From a virus: DNA of 20,900 bases. Below are positions 20,099 through 20,900 of this stretch, piece after piece. The DNA is taken from IMG/VR virus record IMGVR_UViG_3300044678_002284, positions 1 through 20,900 of that record; one strand, written 5' to 3'. A program made the position numbers and the translations under genes. Under the pieces are notes generated by a model, which saw only the letters and a program-made list of their open reading frames with translations, was not told the origin of the DNA and searched no databases. Positions within the stretch are counted from its first letter, which is position 1. Every line of letters begins with the position of its first letter.

Positions 20099-20108
20099 GA
20101 GAGTAGCA

Positions 20109-20300
20109 ATGTTTGACCGAGAGTCTTATCAGGCGTCCGGGATGTCTATTGCGGACCTCGCGGACGCGGCTCGCGTGTCGTTCTCGACGGCGTGGCGCTG
20201 GGTCTCAGGGTGCAAGCCCTCCCCGATGGGCATAGAGAAGCTCGTCGCCCTCGGGCTCTGGATTCACGTCGCGGACGAGTCGGCTAAGGGTGCGGCGTGA
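20109..20300 (+). CDS. Small HTH protein (Cro-like)
   Basis: The protein has 63 residues when started at the ATG with GGAGAG (20098-20103) five bases upstream. The frame is open further left, but that part covers the promoter-like gap and has no ribosome site. A helix-turn-helix is visible at residues about 13-33: SIADLADAARVSFSTAWRWV, followed by SGCKPSPMGIEKLVALGLWI, which fits a Cro/C1 or MarR-like small DNA-binding protein. It probably regulates the promoter region just upstream, where inverted repeats lie, and may couple with the replication gene that overlaps its stop (GTGA). Small size and lack of other domains suggest a Cro-type regulator, but an excisionase-like or initiator-accessory role cannot be excluded. 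Confidence 0.75.
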   Translation: MFDRESYQASGMSIADLADAARVSFSTAWRWVSGCKPSPMGIEKLVALGLWIHVADESAKGAA

Positions 20301-20900
20301 GCTGGGTCCGTCTCGACATCGACCTCCCGATGGATGGTCGACTGACGGCCTCGGGTCATGCGTGGGCGTGGCCCGCGGTCCTAACCAGGGCGAAGAGCGG
20401 CGACGGCTACGTCTCGGCGCGGGACCTCTCGCCTCGGGTCATGGCGCATCTCTGGGGCCCGTCGGTCGAGGCATGGTCGGACGCTGTCGCCTACTTCCTC
20501 GAGGAGGGTCTCCTCGTCGTCGATGGGGACGGCTACCGGGTCGAGGGATGGTCGGAGACCCAGCGGGACAACACGGGGGCGGAGCGTCAGCGTCGCCTCC
20601 GGGCGTCGAGGCGGGAGACGACCGAGGAGCCCGTCGAGGAGTCCGACCCGTCACGCGACGTCACGCGACGTCACGCGACGTCACGCGACAACTCGGACAG
20701 TCACGCGACGTCACGCGACGTCACGGACGGTCACGCCTACAGTACAGTACAGGACAGGACAATACAGGACAGGACAACAACATCCTCCTCCTCCTCCATA
20801 CCTCCTCCCCCCTCGAGGACGCCCGAGGAGGACGAGGACCTGAGGTCGGTCGTCGATGCGTGGCTCTCGACGCAACTCACGCCCCGAGGTCACGTCCGAG
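20297..20900 (+). CDS. Replication initiator-like protein, N-terminal part (partial)
   Basis: The GTG start overlaps the previous stop (GTGA), and the frame is open to the right edge, giving at least 201 residues. The N-terminus SWVRLDIDLPMDGRL, the AYFLEEGLLVVDGDGYRVEG block and W..TQRDNTGAERQRRLRASR look like the winged-helix N-terminal domain of phage replisome organiser/initiator proteins. From residue 118 a low-complexity linker of Arg, Asp, Thr and His repeats, a (V/I)QDRT pair and a five-serine run is encoded by the iterons and repeats described separately. After it a charged acidic stretch (EEDEDL) leads into another domain (SVVDAWLSTQL). The rest lies outside the window. The protein would recruit a helicase loader to the origin embedded in its own gene. 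Confidence 0.78.
   Translation, partial: MSWVRLDIDLPMDGRLTASGHAWAWPAVLTRAKSGDGYVSARDLSPRVMAHLWGPSVEAWSDAVAYFLEEGLLVVDGDGYRVEGWSETQRDNTGAERQRRLRASRRETTEEPVEESDPSRDVTRRHATSRDNSDSHATSRDVTDGHAYSTVQDRTIQDRTTTSSSSSIPPPPSRTPEEDEDLRSVVDAWLSTQLTPRGHVR
20651..20740 (+). repeat. Iteron array inside the initiator gene, putative origin
   Basis: TCACGCGAC occurs exactly at 20651, 20661, 20671, 20681, 20701 and 20711, with degenerate copies at 20721 (TCACGGACGG) and 20731 (TCACGCCTAC). Copies are on an exact 10-base register; the one interruption (20691-20700) is itself ten bases long, so the phase is kept. Since 10 is not a multiple of 3, consecutive copies are read in three different codon frames. This is the layout of initiator binding sites within an initiator gene, as in lambda O. 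Confidence 0.75.
20748..20777 (+). repeat. Tandem 15-bp repeat and low-GC stretch next to the iterons
   Basis: TACAGGACAGGACAA occurs at 20748-20762 and 20763-20777 in direct tandem, preceded by two further TACAG-like units. The stretch from about 20738 to 20785 is only about half G+C, clearly below the surroundings, and almost free of T on this strand. It may be the unwinding region of the putative origin. A polypyrimidine tract with five TCC units (20783-20797) and another (20801-20814) follow. Confidence 0.6.

Noticed and set aside
20651-20740. CRISPR array
   Set aside because: The repeats are 10-base units with no spacers of suitable length, and they lie inside a coding frame; iterons explain them better.

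Overview
The window is a contiguous piece of a tailed double-stranded DNA phage or prophage with roughly two-thirds G+C (judged by eye). Every supported gene is on the + strand. Genes are packed tightly, and most neighbours overlap through ATGA, GTGA, TTGA or TAATG junctions. The gene order is that of a long-tailed, non-contractile (siphovirus-type) phage: no sheath protein is visible, and a tape measure gene is preceded by a frameshifted chaperone pair. The host is not identifiable from the sequence. High G+C and a strong preference for CTC, GTC and GCG codons would fit a high-GC bacterium (some myxobacteria use codons this way), but that is a guess. No integrase, repressor/integration cassette, tRNA or host gene is visible, so lifestyle is undetermined.

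Layout. (1) Head module, 1-4325: C-terminus of a portal-like protein, an S49 prohead protease fused to a scaffold-like coiled coil, a decoration (cement) protein, the major capsid protein, a small unknown protein and a MuF-type minor head protein. (2) Head-tail connection, 4357-6422: an adaptor-like protein carrying an EF-hand-like loop, a tail completion protein of the Mu gpG/HK97 gp10 type and a tail-terminator-like protein. (3) Tail, 6419-16338: major tail tube protein, tail assembly chaperone with a textbook -1 frameshift cassette (8130-8188), tape measure protein, then four tail-tip proteins ending in a 997-residue hub-like protein. (4) A three-helix membrane protein, possibly a holin, 16338-16661. 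(5) Early/replication module from about 16750: a promoter-like AT-rich site, a small unknown protein, a leader with three tandem hairpins, a RecT-family annealing protein, three small unknown genes, an HTH protein, SSB, a second promoter-like region with competing hairpins, a small HTH protein, and the start of a replication-initiator-like gene that contains an iteron array and runs off the right end.

How it works together: the left part builds capsid and tail and was probably transcribed late from a promoter outside the window. The right part provides recombination (RecT), single-strand protection (SSB), regulation (two HTH proteins) and replication initiation, with the likely origin inside the initiator gene as in lambda O. 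The most unusual content is translational and DNA-level: the frameshift cassette with a CxxC...CxxC extension, a hairpin module repeated directly against the Shine-Dalgarno sequences of two early genes, a stem that would hide the ribosome site of the first early gene only on read-through RNA, and 10-bp-phased iterons written across three codon frames.
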